Positions 1 to 7,114 are shown, numbered from the stretch's first letter. The stretch: DNA of 64,000 nt from JAKPQD01 sp029572965 (GCA_035374585.1 DAOSPF010000010.1:3738-67737), one strand, 5' to 3'. The notes: a model not told the origin generated them from the sequence alone. Numbers and translations: made by a program.

Positions 1-11
1 TAAAATATAGC

Positions 12-263
12 TCATAATCCCAATAAATTGCTTATCCCTTCAGGGGTTGTAACCCTCTTTACTTTCCCTTCTTCAACTTGCTTAATGCTTTGTTTAATTC
101 TTTCTACCATTTCGGCATTAAAATAAATATCATCCTCAGTAACAGGAGTTAAGGCATAAGCTTTATCTTTTCCTCGTTGAACAATTATTTGTTCTCCTTT
201 ATCGGCTTTTTCAAAGTACATTTTTTGATTTTGCCTAAGTTCTCTGCTGCTTATTACTAACAT
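12..263 (-). CDS. Phd/YefM-family antitoxin
   Basis: This 83-residue protein resembles Phd/YefM antitoxins of type II toxin-antitoxin modules. It opens with an 'SSRELRQN' segment followed by 'GEQIIVQRGKDKAYALTP', the pattern of the family's N-terminal dimerisation and DNA-binding fold. The C-terminal half (about residues 45-83) is the charged, probably toxin-binding, tail. Antitoxins of this family neutralise a RelE/YoeB- or Doc-type toxin and repress their own promoter. A perfect palindrome lies 18-34 bases upstream of the ATG and fits that autoregulation. The toxin would be expected next on the minus strand, beyond the left edge of the window, so it cannot be checked here. Family assignment is fairly sure; the partner is unknown. 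Confidence 0.8.
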   Translation of the reverse strand: MLVISSRELRQNQKMYFEKADKGEQIIVQRGKDKAYALTPVTEDDIYFNAEMVERIKQSIKQVEEGKVKRVTTPEGISNLLGL

Positions 264-280
264 ATTTTTTAGTTTTATTG

Positions 281-297
281 TGTACCAACTTGGTACA
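281..297. promoter_or_regulatory. palindromic operator of the antitoxin gene
   Basis: TGTACCAA-C-TTGGTACA is a perfect 8-base inverted repeat with one central base. It lies immediately upstream of the Phd/YefM-type gene that starts at 263 on the minus strand. Known YefM/Phd operators are short palindromes with a TGTAC core, so this is a good candidate autoregulatory site. Binding itself is inferred. Confidence 0.6.
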
Positions 298-453
298 AAG
301 TTGCTAATTTTTACCCTTATTTCTTTCGTTTCGTTTCATTTAATTCTTTTCTCAACAAACTACGATGAACAAGGGTATGCCCCTTCTTGGTCTTTTATTT
401 TATACCCGGTTGACATATTTCAAATGTACTATTTTTTACTGTAATTCGTGAAA

Positions 454-510
454 CGGCCAGTGGCCGAATATAATACGACGTAGCAGAATGCTACGCCGAA
501 CCGCTTTTAT
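454..510 (+). repeat. REP-like palindromic repeat, copy 1
   Basis: Two consecutive hairpins are visible: CGGCCAGTGGCCG (454-466) and GTAGCAGAATGCTAC (480-494), followed by GCCGAACCGCTTTTAT. The same two-hairpin unit recurs at 2041-2090 (inverted), 2211-2250 (degenerate) and 2295-2351. It resembles REP elements mobilised by REP-associated tyrosine transposases, a remnant of which lies at 2093-2209. The rest of the 298-717 intergenic stretch holds no credible gene. It includes an 'AACTACGATGAAC' motif near 358 that recurs near 2355. Confidence 0.65.
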
Positions 511-717
511 TGGCAGTATAGGATGGACAGGGGTTGGATTTTATAGTTTGCCAACACTTGAAGTATTGAGAACCGCTTTTTGATGACGGTTATTTTCATT
601 GTTGAAAAATATTTTTTCTAAACTTTTTTGTTTATAAACACAACATATTTGTTTTACAGAAACAATACTTATTAATTTATTTTATCAACACATATTAACA
701 ATTATACTATCCTAACC

Positions 718-748
718 TTGTAAAAAATTAATCTTTATGTTAATTTTG
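718..748 (+). promoter_or_regulatory. Bacteroidota-type promoter for the XRE-vapBC operon
   Basis: TTG at 718-720, a 20-base spacer, then TAATTTTG at 741-748 match the Bacteroidota primary sigma factor consensus (TTG, about 19 bases, TAnnTTTG). The XRE gene starts 20 bases further on, giving a very short leader. No experimental start site is available. Confidence 0.55.
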
Positions 749-768
749 AAAAAAAATATAATTTTATT

Positions 769-1122
769 ATGATAAGTTTCTCGGAAAACCTTAAAAGGGT
801 CAGGACTCAAAAAGGGATTTCTCAGGAAGAACTCTCAAAAAAAATAGATATTCATCCCGTGCAGTTTTCCCGTTACGAAAGGGCGCAATCGGTTCCTTCT
901 ATTGACGTTGTGCAAAAAATTGCTAATGCCCTGGAAGTGACTATTGATGAGCTTGTATATGGCAACCAGAATAATAAAGCCGAACAAAATATCAAGGACA
1001 GGGAACTGTTGAGCATGTTTAGCAAAATTCAGTTGCTAAATGAGAAGCAAAAGGAAACGGTTAAAGATTTCCTTTCTGCCTATATCCTGAAAGTAGATTT
1101 AAAAGAAAAACTAATTGTCTAA
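769..1122 (+). CDS. XRE-family helix-turn-helix regulator
   Basis: This 117-residue protein has a Cro/C1-type HTH in residues 1-65. The helices appear as 'NLKRVRTQKGISQEELSKKI' and 'VQFSRYERAQSVPSIDVVQK', ending in the usual 'ALEVTIDELVYG'. The remaining 50 residues are a charged helical tail ending 'LKEKLIV'. It is the first gene of a three-gene cluster: the small antitoxin-like gene begins five bases after its stop and the PIN toxin follows with overlap. That layout suggests it represses the operon or acts as a third toxin-antitoxin component. Its targets are not shown by the sequence. Confidence 0.85.
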   Translation: MISFSENLKRVRTQKGISQEELSKKIDIHPVQFSRYERAQSVPSIDVVQKIANALEVTIDELVYGNQNNKAEQNIKDRELLSMFSKIQLLNEKQKETVKDFLSAYILKVDLKEKLIV

Positions 1123-1126
1123 GATT

Positions 1127-1345
1127 ATGCAAACACTATTAGTAGAAGTAAAAGACAATACCGGGTTAAAAATTTTGCAGGAACTTGAACAGGCCCATAT
1201 AATCCGGCTGATACAAACAGCCCAGGAGAAAATTCCCCAAAGGCTTTCTAAAAGGTTACGTGGTGCTTTCTCCAAGGAAACAGCCCAGCAAATGAAATCT
1301 GAACTGGAACAAATGCGCAACGAATGGCAACAACGGGATATTTAA
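1127..1345 (+). CDS. small VapB-like antitoxin candidate
   Basis: This is a 72-residue, strongly helical and charged protein ('RLSKRLRGAFSKETAQQMKS'). It lies between the XRE regulator and a PIN-domain toxin. I start it at ATG 1127; an in-frame TTG at 1115 would overlap the regulator's stop. It has no recognisable AbrB or RHH DNA-binding domain. Position, size and a 22-base overlap with the downstream PIN gene are the grounds for calling it the antitoxin. If so, DNA binding may have been handed to the upstream XRE protein. Sequence similarity to a named antitoxin family was not recognised. Confidence 0.6.
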   Translation: MQTLLVEVKDNTGLKILQELEQAHIIRLIQTAQEKIPQRLSKRLRGAFSKETAQQMKSELEQMRNEWQQRDI

Positions 1346-1716
1346 TTGACACCAACGCTGCTATTGATTACCTTGGCGAAGCCATGCCGCAAAGCGGGCT
1401 GGCTTTTATGGACAATATTATTGACAAGGAATATAATATTTCGGTGATTAGCCGGATTGAGCTTTACGCTTATAGCAAACTTACTGAGAAAGACAAAGAG
1501 ACCCTTGATATTTTTACCGGACAGGCTTCGAGTTTAAATATAAACGATGAAATTATTGAAAAAACCATAGAACTCCGGAAAACCCATAAAACCAAACTCC
1601 CCGATGCCATTATTGCTGCCACGGCTTTGGTTTGCAACCTTGCATTGGTTAGCCATAATGTAAAAGATTTTAAAAATATTACAGGCCTTTCGGTTATTGA
1701 CCCATACAGCTTGTAA
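1324..1716 (+). CDS. vapC: PIN-domain toxin, VapC type
   Basis: This 130-residue protein has the PIN ribonuclease layout. 'YLIDTNAAIDYL' supplies the first metal-binding aspartate (D9), 'VISRIELYAY' the conserved glutamate, and 'KLPDAIIAATALVCNLALVSHNVKDF' the later acidic residues. VapC toxins are Mg-dependent ribonucleases that cut specific tRNA or rRNA sites when free of antitoxin. The 22-base overlap with the preceding small gene implies translational coupling. Length and all core motifs look intact, so it is probably functional. The RNA target cannot be predicted. Confidence 0.85.
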   Translation: MATTGYLIDTNAAIDYLGEAMPQSGLAFMDNIIDKEYNISVISRIELYAYSKLTEKDKETLDIFTGQASSLNINDEIIEKTIELRKTHKTKLPDAIIAATALVCNLALVSHNVKDFKNITGLSVIDPYSL

Positions 1717-1723
1717 AAAACTA

Positions 1724-1747
1724 AAGGACGCACTCTCGAACGTCCTT
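1724..1747 (+). terminator. hairpin after vapC
   Basis: AAGGACG (1724-1730) and CGTCCTT (1741-1747) form a perfect 7-base stem 8 bases after the vapC stop. There is no clear U-tract directly behind it, so it is a weak terminator candidate. Confidence 0.35.
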
Positions 1748-1779
1748 AGTAATGTGAAGTAAAATAAATTTTTTCTTAT

Positions 1780-1881
1780 TTAATTACCTCGTAACTCTTT
1801 AGCTTTTCGCACTTCTGTAACAAAGGGGTTTTCTCCTTTGGGAAAGTATGTATATACTGAGTCGGGGTTTATACTACTCAT
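1780..1881 (-). CDS. 33-residue small ORF, unknown
   Basis: ATG at 1881 opens a 33-codon frame (MSSINPDSVYTYFPKGENPF, ending EVRKAKELRGN). It starts two bases after the stop of the frame at 1884-2040, as expected for a translationally coupled pair. Composition is protein-like rather than random, with a charged helical end. No family was recognised. It may be a real microprotein or the surviving tail of a decayed module. Confidence 0.3.
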   Translation of the reverse strand: MSSINPDSVYTYFPKGENPFVTEVRKAKELRGN

Positions 1882-1883
1882 AC

Positions 1884-2040
1884 TTATTTTTCTATCTCAA
1901 GCTTATAATCGTTATAGGTTTTGCTAGTAGATGTGACTTTGTTAGATTTTACCTCAATTTTAATACCTACAGGCTTTCCCTTGTCAAGTTTGTCAAAATG
2001 ATTGTTTATTATTTCTTGAATAACTTGTTCCACAGCCCCC
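1884..2040 (-). pseudogene. fragment of unknown gene interrupted by a REP
   Basis: The open frame on the minus strand encodes a C-terminal piece ('NNHFDKLDKGKPVGIKIEVK', ending 'NDYKLEIEK') that reads like a real protein. The frame extends to an ATG at 2111 only by translating through the REP palindrome at 2041-2090 and part of the transposase remnant. The natural N-terminus is therefore probably missing. No family recognised. Confidence 0.35.
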
Positions 2041-2090
2041 GTTCGGCGTAGCGTCCCGCTACGTCGCATTATATTTGGCCTCTGGCCATG
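2041..2090 (-). repeat. REP-like palindromic repeat, copy 2 (inverted)
   Basis: This is the copy-1 unit in reverse orientation, with hairpins GTAGCGTCCCGCTAC (2048-2062) and TGGCCTCTGGCCA (2076-2088). It directly abuts the 3' end of the transposase remnant at 2093, the usual arrangement of REPs flanking their transposase. Confidence 0.6.
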
Positions 2091-2092
2091 TT

Positions 2093-2209
2093 TTACGAAT
2101 AAGTTTCCCATCGTGTAGTTAATATTTCCACTTCCAATATAGATTCATAACCTGCATAGTTTGTTGCACTTGAATATATGTACTCTTCCGGCTTTCTAAC
2201 AATACAATC
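2093..2209 (-). pseudogene. C-terminal remnant of a REP-associated tyrosine transposase (RAYT)
   Basis: Reading the minus strand from about 2209 to a TAA at 2093-2095 gives CIVRKPEEYIYSSATNYAG, then 'YESILEVEILTTRWETYS'. This closely resembles the C-terminus of Y1_Tnp/IS200-like RAYT proteins of Bacteroidota ('pEdYiySSArNYag...LEVe'). The catalytic HUH motif and tyrosine, which lie further N-terminal, are absent: REP copy 3 starts immediately upstream at 2211. It is a dead fragment. It explains the REP-like palindromes on both sides. Confidence 0.6.
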
Positions 2210-2210
2210 C

Positions 2211-2250
2211 ACGCTACGTCGCATTCTTCTATTAGCCTCTGGCTAATTTA
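2211..2250 (-). repeat. REP-like repeat, copy 3 (degenerate)
   Basis: This keeps 'CTACGTCGCATT' and the second hairpin as TTAGCCTCTGGCTAA, but the first stem is broken. It is in the same orientation as copy 2 and borders the other end of the transposase remnant. Confidence 0.5.
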
Positions 2251-2294
2251 CTACATTTTTTGATATCTACTACTTTTGCTTGTTTACTGATTTA

Positions 2295-2351
2295 CGGCCA
2301 GAGGCCGGTTACTATGCGACGTAGCAGGATGCTACGCCGAACCGCTTTTAT
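2295..2351 (+). repeat. REP-like repeat, copy 4
   Basis: This is an intact unit: CGGCCAGAGGCCG (2295-2307), then GTAGCAGGATGCTAC (2321-2335), then GCCGAACCGCTTTTAT, nearly identical to copy 1. It is followed by an 'AAGCTACGATGAACGAGGG' motif related to the one at 358-375. Confidence 0.65.
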
Positions 2352-2499
2352 CGACAAGCTACGATGAACGAGGGCTCCGGCCTCAGCTGCTCTTATCTTT
2401 ACAGGCTATAGCCTGATGAAATACTTACGACTAAGGCAGAGCCTTAGCCGAACGAGGGTACTTACTTTTATCAAATAAAGACAGCTAATTTTGTAGAAA

Positions 2500-2800
2500 C
2501 AAAACAAATGATATTGATTAAATAATCATCTTCTTGTGGCGCAAAGTCCTAAATAGTTCTCAAATATTAGACTTGGACTACCTCTAATGGCGCAAGGTCT
2601 GCAACTTGTGCCTCTTTTATTGAAGTTTACAACTTCAGCTATCCAGCCTGTAACCTTCTCTAAATAGTTCAAGACTTCGACTTGAACTGTATTCTTAACC
2701 TTAAAAAGCTAAAACAGTTGCAAACTGCAAGAATAGTAGGCACAAGTCACAGACTCTAAAGGGACAGTTGTGAAGTCTCTCTGTCCCCAACTACTTGTAG
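2500..2800. repeat. cluster of short hairpins, no gene
   Basis: This gene-free stretch is packed with small inverted repeats. Examples are GCGCAAGGTCTGCAACTTGTGCC near 2590 given as two arms (GCGCAAG / CTTGTGC), TGAAGTTTACAACTTCA, CAAGACTTCGACTTG, CAGTTGCAAACTG, and GGGACAG / CTGTCCC around 2760-2790. No open frame of coding character was found. It looks like accumulated REP or MITE debris; a structured RNA is possible but unsupported. Confidence 0.4.
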
Positions 2801-2926
2801 CCTCATCCTTAGACCAAACATAATTCAATAAAATCAATGCAAATAAAATTTGTTGATTTTGAAATTGTTTGCAATAGTTTGAAGCTAATTAAAGTTTAAA
2901 GTATATTTAAAGGCTCTAAAAAACAA

Positions 2927-2956
2927 AGAAAGGCTTCCATCTCTGAAAGCCTTTCT
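2927..2956 (-). terminator. terminator after tRNA-Pro
   Basis: AGAAAGGCTT (2927-2936) and AAGCCTTTCT (2947-2956) form a perfect 10-base stem. On the minus strand it is followed by TTTGTTTTTT, a good intrinsic terminator located 11 bases past the tRNA 3' end. Confidence 0.75.
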
Positions 2957-2966
2957 ATTTGTGAAG

Positions 2967-3040
2967 TCGGGGTGAACCGACTCGAACGGTCGACCACTTG
3001 CACCCCATGCAAGTACGCTAGCCAACTGCGCCACACCCCG
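2967..3040 (-). tRNA. tRNA-Pro (GGG anticodon)
   Basis: The minus strand folds into a full cloverleaf. The acceptor stem is CGGGGTG/CACCCCG with discriminator A. The anticodon stem is CTTGC/GCAAG around loop ATGGGGT, which gives anticodon GGG after the invariant T33. The T-arm carries GTTCGAGTC. The gene is 74 nt and CCA is not encoded. A strong terminator follows. Confidence 0.9.
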
Positions 3041-3056
3041 ATTATATTTTAACACT

Positions 3057-3145
3057 CTAAGTACGCTGCTCTCGCCTCAGGCGAGACGCCACACCCCGAT
3101 TATGTTTGGAAGCAAGTACTCGCCTCAGGCGGAACCATGCCCCAT
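3057..3145. repeat. partial tRNA-Pro copies broken by a palindrome
   Basis: Next to the tRNA's 5' end the sequence repeats two tRNA blocks: AAGTACGCT (3059-3067) and CGCCACACCCCGATTAT (3087-3103). The D-arm between them is replaced by the palindrome CTCGCC-TCA-GGCGAG. A second 'GCAAGTACTCGCCTCAGGCG' follows near 3112-3132. The same palindrome occurs near 4512. This could be residue of tandem tRNA duplication or of an integration at the tRNA. Confidence 0.5.
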
Positions 3146-3271
3146 TTCTATCACCAAAGCTTTAGCAAAGGTCATTTTCGTGCTGCAAAAGTAATCAACA
3201 CTTCGAGAAATTTCAAATTTTCGACAATTTAAAATTTATATACATACAAAATAAGCACAACCAAACTATAC

Positions 3272-4039
3272 CTAAGCCTGCTTCTCAATCAGGTATTTCC
3301 AGAACCTTTTAGGTAAAAGCTGTACATGCAACTTAGGGTTCAACCGTTCACGGATACAAATGGCTGAAAAGTAGTTTTTCCAGAGTTCTTGGAATATTTT
3401 TTCCTCAGCGGCCATAAATTCCTCTGCAAAACTTCCATCGGCAGTATTGACTTTACTCTCCCCAAACCTGATTTCGCTGGTCGTTTTCAAATCGTAATAA
3501 TAACCAAAGTTTCTCCGCGTATCGTAAATAATCCAGCGCTGGTCGGCAAACCGCTCTTCAAAATGCTTTGTCACTAAAGGCAACACGTTATATTGCGGAT
3601 CATAAGAAGCATAATAGATATCGTCTGCTGTTTTCTGAAACCTCACAAACATAGGTACTCTCCCAGCCTCTTTATTTACTTTTTTAGCAATCTTTTTCAT
3701 TTCCAGCACATCCGCATCACCAAAGTTAGCTTCTATAGTGATGTTTGAAGCAAATACTTTTCTTACATAATGTAAAATAAGCATTTCAACATTTCGCTCT
3801 TCTGAAAGAAAAGTATAATAAAGCATCTGGCATGTAACTGCCGAAATACGCCTGTGCAATCCGTTCCACACTCTTTTAGCCTTTGCCTCATCAGTATTTA
3901 CAAAATATTCATAGCTAAAAAGATTATTATTACTTGAATTATCGCGAATAATAGACTGTGGCTCCAGCTTTTGCTCGTAGCATTCGAATATAAGGGTCAG
4001 TAAACCCTCAAAAGTACCATCATATTTAATTGTCATCAT
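3272..4039 (-). CDS. DUF4130 (TIGR03915) putative DNA-metabolism protein
   Basis: This 255-residue protein matches my memory of the TIGR03915/DUF4130 family. Signs are the start 'YDGTFEGLLTLIFECYEQK', the middle 'VFASNITIEANFGDADVLEM...KVNKEAGRVPMFVRFQ', and the end 'NPKLHVQLLPKRFWKYLIEK'. These proteins accompany a radical SAM protein (TIGR03916) and are sometimes fused to a uracil-DNA-glycosylase-like domain; a role in DNA repair or modification is proposed but not established. The partner gene is the next one upstream on the same strand, 546 bases away, separated by a MITE-like element. No glycosylase domain is attached here. Confidence 0.8.
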   Translation of the reverse strand: MMTIKYDGTFEGLLTLIFECYEQKLEPQSIIRDNSSNNNLFSYEYFVNTDEAKAKRVWNGLHRRISAVTCQMLYYTFLSEERNVEMLILHYVRKVFASNITIEANFGDADVLEMKKIAKKVNKEAGRVPMFVRFQKTADDIYYASYDPQYNVLPLVTKHFEERFADQRWIIYDTRRNFGYYYDLKTTSEIRFGESKVNTADGSFAEEFMAAEEKIFQELWKNYFSAICIRERLNPKLHVQLLPKRFWKYLIEKQA

Positions 4040-4063
4040 AAAGATTATTCTAAATTCAAAATC

Positions 4064-4296
4064 ATTGTTGTCCGGTAAAAACAGGTCGCCGCTATGCGGC
4101 TTAGAAACATTTGGTGTATTTGGTTATCCTACAAACAGTTCGCAGCTACGCTGCTATTATTTAGTCGCGTAGCGACGTTTTGTTTGTAGTAAAATTAAAC
4201 ATCGTTAAAATTAAGCCCCAGCGGGGCGACCTGTTTCTAATCAACGATATTACTAAAGTATTTATTAGTATCTGTTTTATTTTACCGTACAACAGT
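4064..4296. mobile_element. MITE-like element with ACTGTTGTCCGGTAAAA-type ends
   Basis: The left end ATTGTTGTCCGGTAAAA (4064-4080) and right end TTTTACCGTACAACAGT (4280-4296) are inverted copies matching at 15 of 17 positions. The 200-base interior has no gene. It contains hairpins such as GCCGCTATGCGGC and GCCCCAGCGGGGC, plus paired GTCGC blocks. A second, smaller element with the same ends lies at 54810-54934. The element sits between the two genes of the DUF4130/radical SAM pair. Confidence 0.55.
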
Positions 4297-4341
4297 AATT
4301 CAAAATAAAATTCGTCTTACAGTAAGGTTTGCAATAATAAT

Positions 4342-4367
4342 GTTTCTTTTTTTCGTCAAAAAGAAAC
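4342..4367. repeat. perfect inverted repeat in a gene-free stretch
   Basis: GTTTCTTTTT and AAAAAGAAAC flank a 6-base loop. The surrounding 4297-4585 region has no convincing gene; it includes another copy of the CTCGCC...GGCGAG palindrome near 4512. A similar purine/pyrimidine inverted repeat occurs at 63893-63918. Confidence 0.45.
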
Positions 4368-4585
4368 CAAAAAAGACTGGCTGTGAAAACTCACTCCGCC
4401 TATCGGCTTCGCTCAAACAGTTCACAGCCAAATAAGGAATTTTCTTTTTGTCTGCTTCGCAGCCTTCGATTCAAAGCTAATTCCAATACTGGCCGTCATA
4501 AAAGCGCGCTCTCGCCTGAGGCGAGATCGTTTCCTTTTTTCATCAAGGAAAAAAGGATAGGATAGAATATAATAAACATTCATAA

Positions 4586-5869
4586 TTAATTAGCAAAATG
4601 AGCATCAGTAAATAGTTCCAACTGTTTGGGCAAATTTTCGTTAGCTTTTTTCGTCGATTTTTCGGTCAATAACACTTTCAATTTGTCGGGCGTTAATTCA
4701 TTTACCGTTGGCGAAGCTAGTTCATGGCAAGTAATGAAGTACTTTGCCCGTTTCATCACCACTCCCATTTTCTGCAACTGCAAAGAGTTGATTTTGCCAT
4801 ACCTGCGCGACATAACAATCATCTTGGCAGAGTTTACGCCCACTCCGGGAATCCGTAAAATCATCTCATACGGGGCCTTATTGATATCAATGGGAAAAAT
4901 CCACGGATTGCGAAGCGCATAAGCCAGTTTGGGGTCGATATCGAGGTCAAGGTCAGGATATTTCTCGTTTACAATTTCATCAACCCTGAAATTGTAGAAC
5001 CTAAGCAACCAATCTGACTGATACAACCTGTGTTCCCTGACTAATGGAGGCTGCACTATTGCAGGCAATCGGCTATCGTGGTTGTTTATTGGGATATACC
5101 CAGAATAATACACACGCTTAAGTTGCTGTTGCTGATAAAGCGATGAAGCCAAATCAAGAATCTGCTTATCACTATCAGGTGTAGCCCCAACGATAAGCTG
5201 TGTACTTTGTCCCCCGGGCGCAAAACGTGGTGCAGACTTGTATTTCATCTTCTCCTCCTTGCTTACAAGGATGTTTTGCCTGATTGCGTTCATAGGCATG
5301 AAGATTCCTTTGTAATCTTTCTCTGGGGCAAGCAATTTCAAATTTTGCTCCGTTGGAATTTCAATATTGACGCTCAACCTATCTGCATACAATCCGGCTT
5401 CCCTTATCAGTTCATCACTTGCACCCGGGATACTTTTCAGATGGATATACCCGTTGAAATTGTGCACTGTCCTCAAATCCTTTGCCACCCTGACCATCAT
5501 AGCCATCGTATGGTCAGGGTTAACTATTACCCCCGAACTCAGGAACAACCCTTCAATGTAGTTTCGACGATAAAAGGACATGGTAAGTTCAACCACCTCA
5601 TTTACCGTCAATGCTGTGCGTTTCACATCATTGGTACGCCTGTTAAGACAATAGGCGCAGTCGTATATGCAATTGTTTGTAAGCATAATTTTAAAAAGCG
5701 AAACGCATCGGCCATCTTCAGCAAAGCTATGACATATCCCCCACGGAGCAGCATTACCCAAACCTTTCCCGGAATTTTTGCGGCTACTACCACTCGATGC
5801 ACACGAAACATCATATTTGGCAGCACCAGCAAGAATTTTCACCTTCTCCAAAGTCTTTTCACTTACCAT
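4586..5869 (-). CDS. radical SAM putative DNA modification/repair protein (TIGR03916)
   Basis: This 427-residue protein carries the radical SAM cluster motif C67-x3-C71-x2-C74 ('CIYDCAYC'). It also has upstream family landmarks ('AAPWGICHSFAEDGRCVSLF') and a C-terminal helix-hairpin-helix ('ILRIPGVGVNSAKMIVMSRR') that should bind DNA. TIGR03916 proteins of this size occur beside DUF4130/TIGR03915 proteins, exactly as here. They would use S-adenosylmethionine and a [4Fe-4S] cluster for radical chemistry on, or linked to, DNA; the substrate is unknown. The family name is well supported; the function is inferred from domain content and pairing. It is probably cytoplasmic, with no signal peptide. 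Confidence 0.85.
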   Translation of the reverse strand: MVSEKTLEKVKILAGAAKYDVSCASSGSSRKNSGKGLGNAAPWGICHSFAEDGRCVSLFKIMLTNNCIYDCAYCLNRRTNDVKRTALTVNEVVELTMSFYRRNYIEGLFLSSGVIVNPDHTMAMMVRVAKDLRTVHNFNGYIHLKSIPGASDELIREAGLYADRLSVNIEIPTEQNLKLLAPEKDYKGIFMPMNAIRQNILVSKEEKMKYKSAPRFAPGGQSTQLIVGATPDSDKQILDLASSLYQQQQLKRVYYSGYIPINNHDSRLPAIVQPPLVREHRLYQSDWLLRFYNFRVDEIVNEKYPDLDLDIDPKLAYALRNPWIFPIDINKAPYEMILRIPGVGVNSAKMIVMSRRYGKINSLQLQKMGVVMKRAKYFITCHELASPTVNELTPDKLKVLLTEKSTKKANENLPKQLELFTDAHFAN

Positions 5870-6115
5870 CTTATGATTAAATTTTAATCAATTTTATCGA
5901 TTAAAATTTACACTTATTTTTTTACAAAAGCAAGTTTTTGAAAAAATTTTTATTAGACAGTCAACTTTTTTCATAAAAAAAGGTTTATATTTCTGAAAAA
6001 ACAAGCTGTTAACAAGTTCAACAATATTTTTGAAAACTTTATTGGCATTTTTCTCCATTAAAAGGTTTTATTGAGGAAATTTGCATAAAACAAGGCTAAT
6101 AAATACAAATCAGAT

Positions 6116-7114
6116 ATGAGTTTTTTTAAAAAAATGGAAAATTTAGACACTCCGCAAAGCAGCAATAGTGCGCTTACCGGAGAAGCTGAAAAAGTAAAAT
6201 GTTTAATCATTGGCTCTGGCCCTGCCGGATATACTGCAGCTATTTATGCTGCTCGTGCTAACCTTTCCCCTGTGGTATATGAAGGCATCCAGCCTGGCGG
6301 ACAGCTTACTACTACTACCGAAATTGAGAATTTCCCTGGCTATCCCTCAGGAGTAACAGGCACCGAGATGATGGAAGACCTAAAAAAACAAGCACAGCGC
6401 TTTGGCACAGAAGTTCGCTTTGGCATTGCTACGTCAGTGGACTTTTCAAAAAGGCCTTTCAAAGTAGTTATTGATGAAAATAAACTTATTGAAGCCCAGG
6501 TGGTAATTATTGCTACTGGCGCAACAGCTAAATACCTGGGCCTTGAAAGCGAAGAAAAATTTAAAGGTTCAGGAGTATCTGCCTGTGCTACCTGCGATGG
6601 TTTCTTTTATCGCAAACAAGATGTAGCCGTAGTTGGCGGTGGCGACACAGCTTGCGAAGAAGCTACTTACCTGGCCAACTTATGCAACAAGGTGTATATG
6701 ATTGTCAGAAAACCTTTCCTCCGTGCTTCAAAAGCTATGCAAGAACGTGTTTTCAATACACCTAACATTACTGTACTTTTCGAACACCAAACTAAAGAAC
6801 TTATTGGGAAAGATGCTGTTGAAGGTGCTTTACTTACCAATGCCAAAGGTGAATTGGTAAAAATTGACATAACAGGCTTCTTCTTAGCTATTGGCCACCA
6901 TCCCAATTCTGATATTTTCAAACCATACGTAAATACTGATGAGGCAGGTTATATTATCACTAAACCAGGCACTTCACAGACCAATATCCCTGGAGTATTT
7001 GCCTGTGGCGATGTTCAGGATAAAAACTACCGTCAGGCTATTACTGCTGCCGGCTCGGGCTGTATGGCCGCGTTAGATGCCGAGCGGTTCTTGGGCGAAC
7101 ACGGTTTGGCTTAA
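6116..7114 (+). CDS. trxB: thioredoxin-disulfide reductase
   Basis: This 332-residue FAD- and NADPH-dependent enzyme reduces thioredoxin. An FAD-binding 'IIGSGPAGYTAAIYAARA' lies near residues 31-48. The redox-active disulfide is 'CATCDG', and the NADPH-binding 'VVGGGDTACEEA' follows. The C-terminal FAD motif is 'GVFACGDVQDKNYRQAITAAGSG'. The first 25 residues before the Rossmann fold are a non-conserved extension; a start at the second methionine (6134) is possible. It stands alone, with a long inverted repeat behind it and no co-oriented partner upstream. All catalytic motifs are present. Confidence 0.95.
   Translation: MSFFKKMENLDTPQSSNSALTGEAEKVKCLIIGSGPAGYTAAIYAARANLSPVVYEGIQPGGQLTTTTEIENFPGYPSGVTGTEMMEDLKKQAQRFGTEVRFGIATSVDFSKRPFKVVIDENKLIEAQVVIIATGATAKYLGLESEEKFKGSGVSACATCDGFFYRKQDVAVVGGGDTACEEATYLANLCNKVYMIVRKPFLRASKAMQERVFNTPNITVLFEHQTKELIGKDAVEGALLTNAKGELVKIDITGFFLAIGHHPNSDIFKPYVNTDEAGYIITKPGTSQTNIPGVFACGDVQDKNYRQAITAAGSGCMAALDAERFLGEHGLA

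Noticed and set aside
1848..2051. 67-codon plus-strand frame
   Set aside because: It overlaps the minus-strand fragment and a REP; the Tyr/Phe/Leu-rich composition is random.
2500..2800. CRISPR array
   Set aside because: The short repeats are hairpins of differing sequence, without regular spacing or unique spacers.
4383..4565. 60-codon plus-strand frame
   Set aside because: It spans dispersed-repeat sequence and the CTCGCC palindrome; no protein signature.
5207..5887. 226-codon plus-strand frame
   Set aside because: It is antisense to the radical SAM gene, which has full motifs; the frame's composition is that of a shadow.
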